In this document: one piece after another, positions 13,510-13,835 of the stretch
Numbering within the stretch: the stretch's first letter is position 1
Layout of the letters: the number at the start of each line of letters is the position of its first letter
Origin: a bacterium
Lineage (GTDB): Bacteria > Nitrospinota_A > UBA7883 > JACRGQ01
DNA length: 13,835 nucleotides
Direction: 5' to 3'
NCBI GenBank assembly: GCA_021815535.1
Contig: JAKAGL010000034.1
Coordinates: 1 to 13,835, forward strand
Notes under the pieces: generated by a model
Seen by the model: the letters and a program-made list of their open reading frames with translations, nothing else
Told to the model about the DNA's origin: nothing
Database searches by the model: none
Program-made: the position numbers and the translations under genes

Positions 13510-13835
13510 TTATTTACCCCCCAACAGGTAATAGCCGGCTATCAGGACAAACGCGATGGCCATGGTGAAGGCATACCCGCGCAACAGGCCCGGCTGGAAT
13601 TGCCGGGCGAACTCGCTGGCCCGCATAAAGAACTTCGCGACGCCGTTCACGGTCCTGTCAACGATGTTGACATCCACCCAGTGACTCCATGCTGAAATCC
13701 GCTTGACCGCCACAAAACCGCTGAGGTAAAGATTGTTCGTGATTGAATCCACAAAGGCGATACCCGTGGTGACGCGGCTGCCGACAAAATAGCCCCCTTT
13801 GCGGTAAAACCATTCGGTGTCCATGCTGACGCCGA
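13510..13835 (-). CDS. nuoL: NADH-quinone oxidoreductase subunit L, C-terminal end
   Basis: Only the last 107 or so codons are inside the window; the frame is open to the right edge. The segment after the horizontal helix shows the expected NuoL end: WFYRKGGYF, FVDSITNNLYLSGF, then DVNIVDRTVNGVA, an amphipathic stretch, LLRGYAFTMAIAFVLIAGYYLL as the final membrane helix, and GGK. The identity rests on this tail together with the nuoM and nuoN genes that follow directly (2-bp gap to nuoM). An MrpA/HyfB-like relative is much less likely given the neighbours. Confidence 0.9.
   Translation of the reverse strand, partial: GVSMDTEWFYRKGGYFVGSRVTTGIAFVDSITNNLYLSGFVAVKRISAWSHWVDVNIVDRTVNGVAKFFMRASEFARQFQPGLLRGYAFTMAIAFVLIAGYYLLGGK

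Noticed and set aside
1..13835. CRISPR arrays, tRNA/rRNA genes, insertion sequences, phage or toxin-antitoxin modules
   Set aside because: No regularly spaced direct repeats, cloverleaf-like segments, transposase or integrase frames, or paired small genes of those types were seen.

Overview
This 13.8 kb window looks like chromosomal housekeeping DNA from a Gram-negative bacterium. The evidence is a heptosyltransferase-family LPS gene, an exported c-type cytochrome and a proton-pumping complex I locus. The base composition is moderately GC-rich. The gene mix (complex I nuoLMN, rtcB, yebC-ruvC-ruvA, a rubrerythrin-like protein, a small conserved protein next to a cytochrome) would suit a deltaproteobacterial, Nitrospinota or Nitrospirota-like lineage. 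That placement is an impression from memory; no rRNA or other taxonomic marker is present. I see no phage, transposon, CRISPR array, tRNA or rRNA.

Layout, left to right. (1) 1-2682, minus strand: a tightly overlapping operon reading GT9 heptosyltransferase-like, GT2 glycosyltransferase, then a TalC-type transaldolase cut by the left edge; it probably builds surface polysaccharide. (2) 2683-2997: intergenic, with outward promoters and one doubtful 51-codon ORF. (3) 2998-3577, plus strand: a 58-residue conserved small protein and a periplasmic monohaem cytochrome c, closed by a hairpin terminator. (4) 3658-4677, minus strand: argC, with a divergent gene at 4847-5887 (plus) for an exported protein built from exact 37-residue helical repeats. 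(5) 5888-6331: a gap rich in inverted repeats that also holds a 21-codon micro-ORF behind a near-ideal Shine-Dalgarno. (6) 6332-8426, minus strand: a rubrerythrin-like diiron protein with its own promoter, and the RNA ligase RtcB. (7) 8571-10460, plus strand: yebC, ruvC, ruvA, closely packed and without ruvB. (8) 10506-13835, minus strand: nuoN, nuoM and the end of nuoL, sharing a strong terminator with ruvA.

Together the genes cover envelope glycan synthesis, respiration, arginine synthesis, oxidative-stress handling, RNA repair and recombination. No single new multi-gene system stands out. The least explained segment is 5980-6150, with a 15-bp palindrome, a 21-residue basic His/Pro peptide and a nested 44-nt hairpin without a U-tract. 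Secondary oddities are the small protein paired with the cytochrome, the 37-residue repeat protein, an Arg in place of the first HhH glycine of RuvA, and the missing ruvB.
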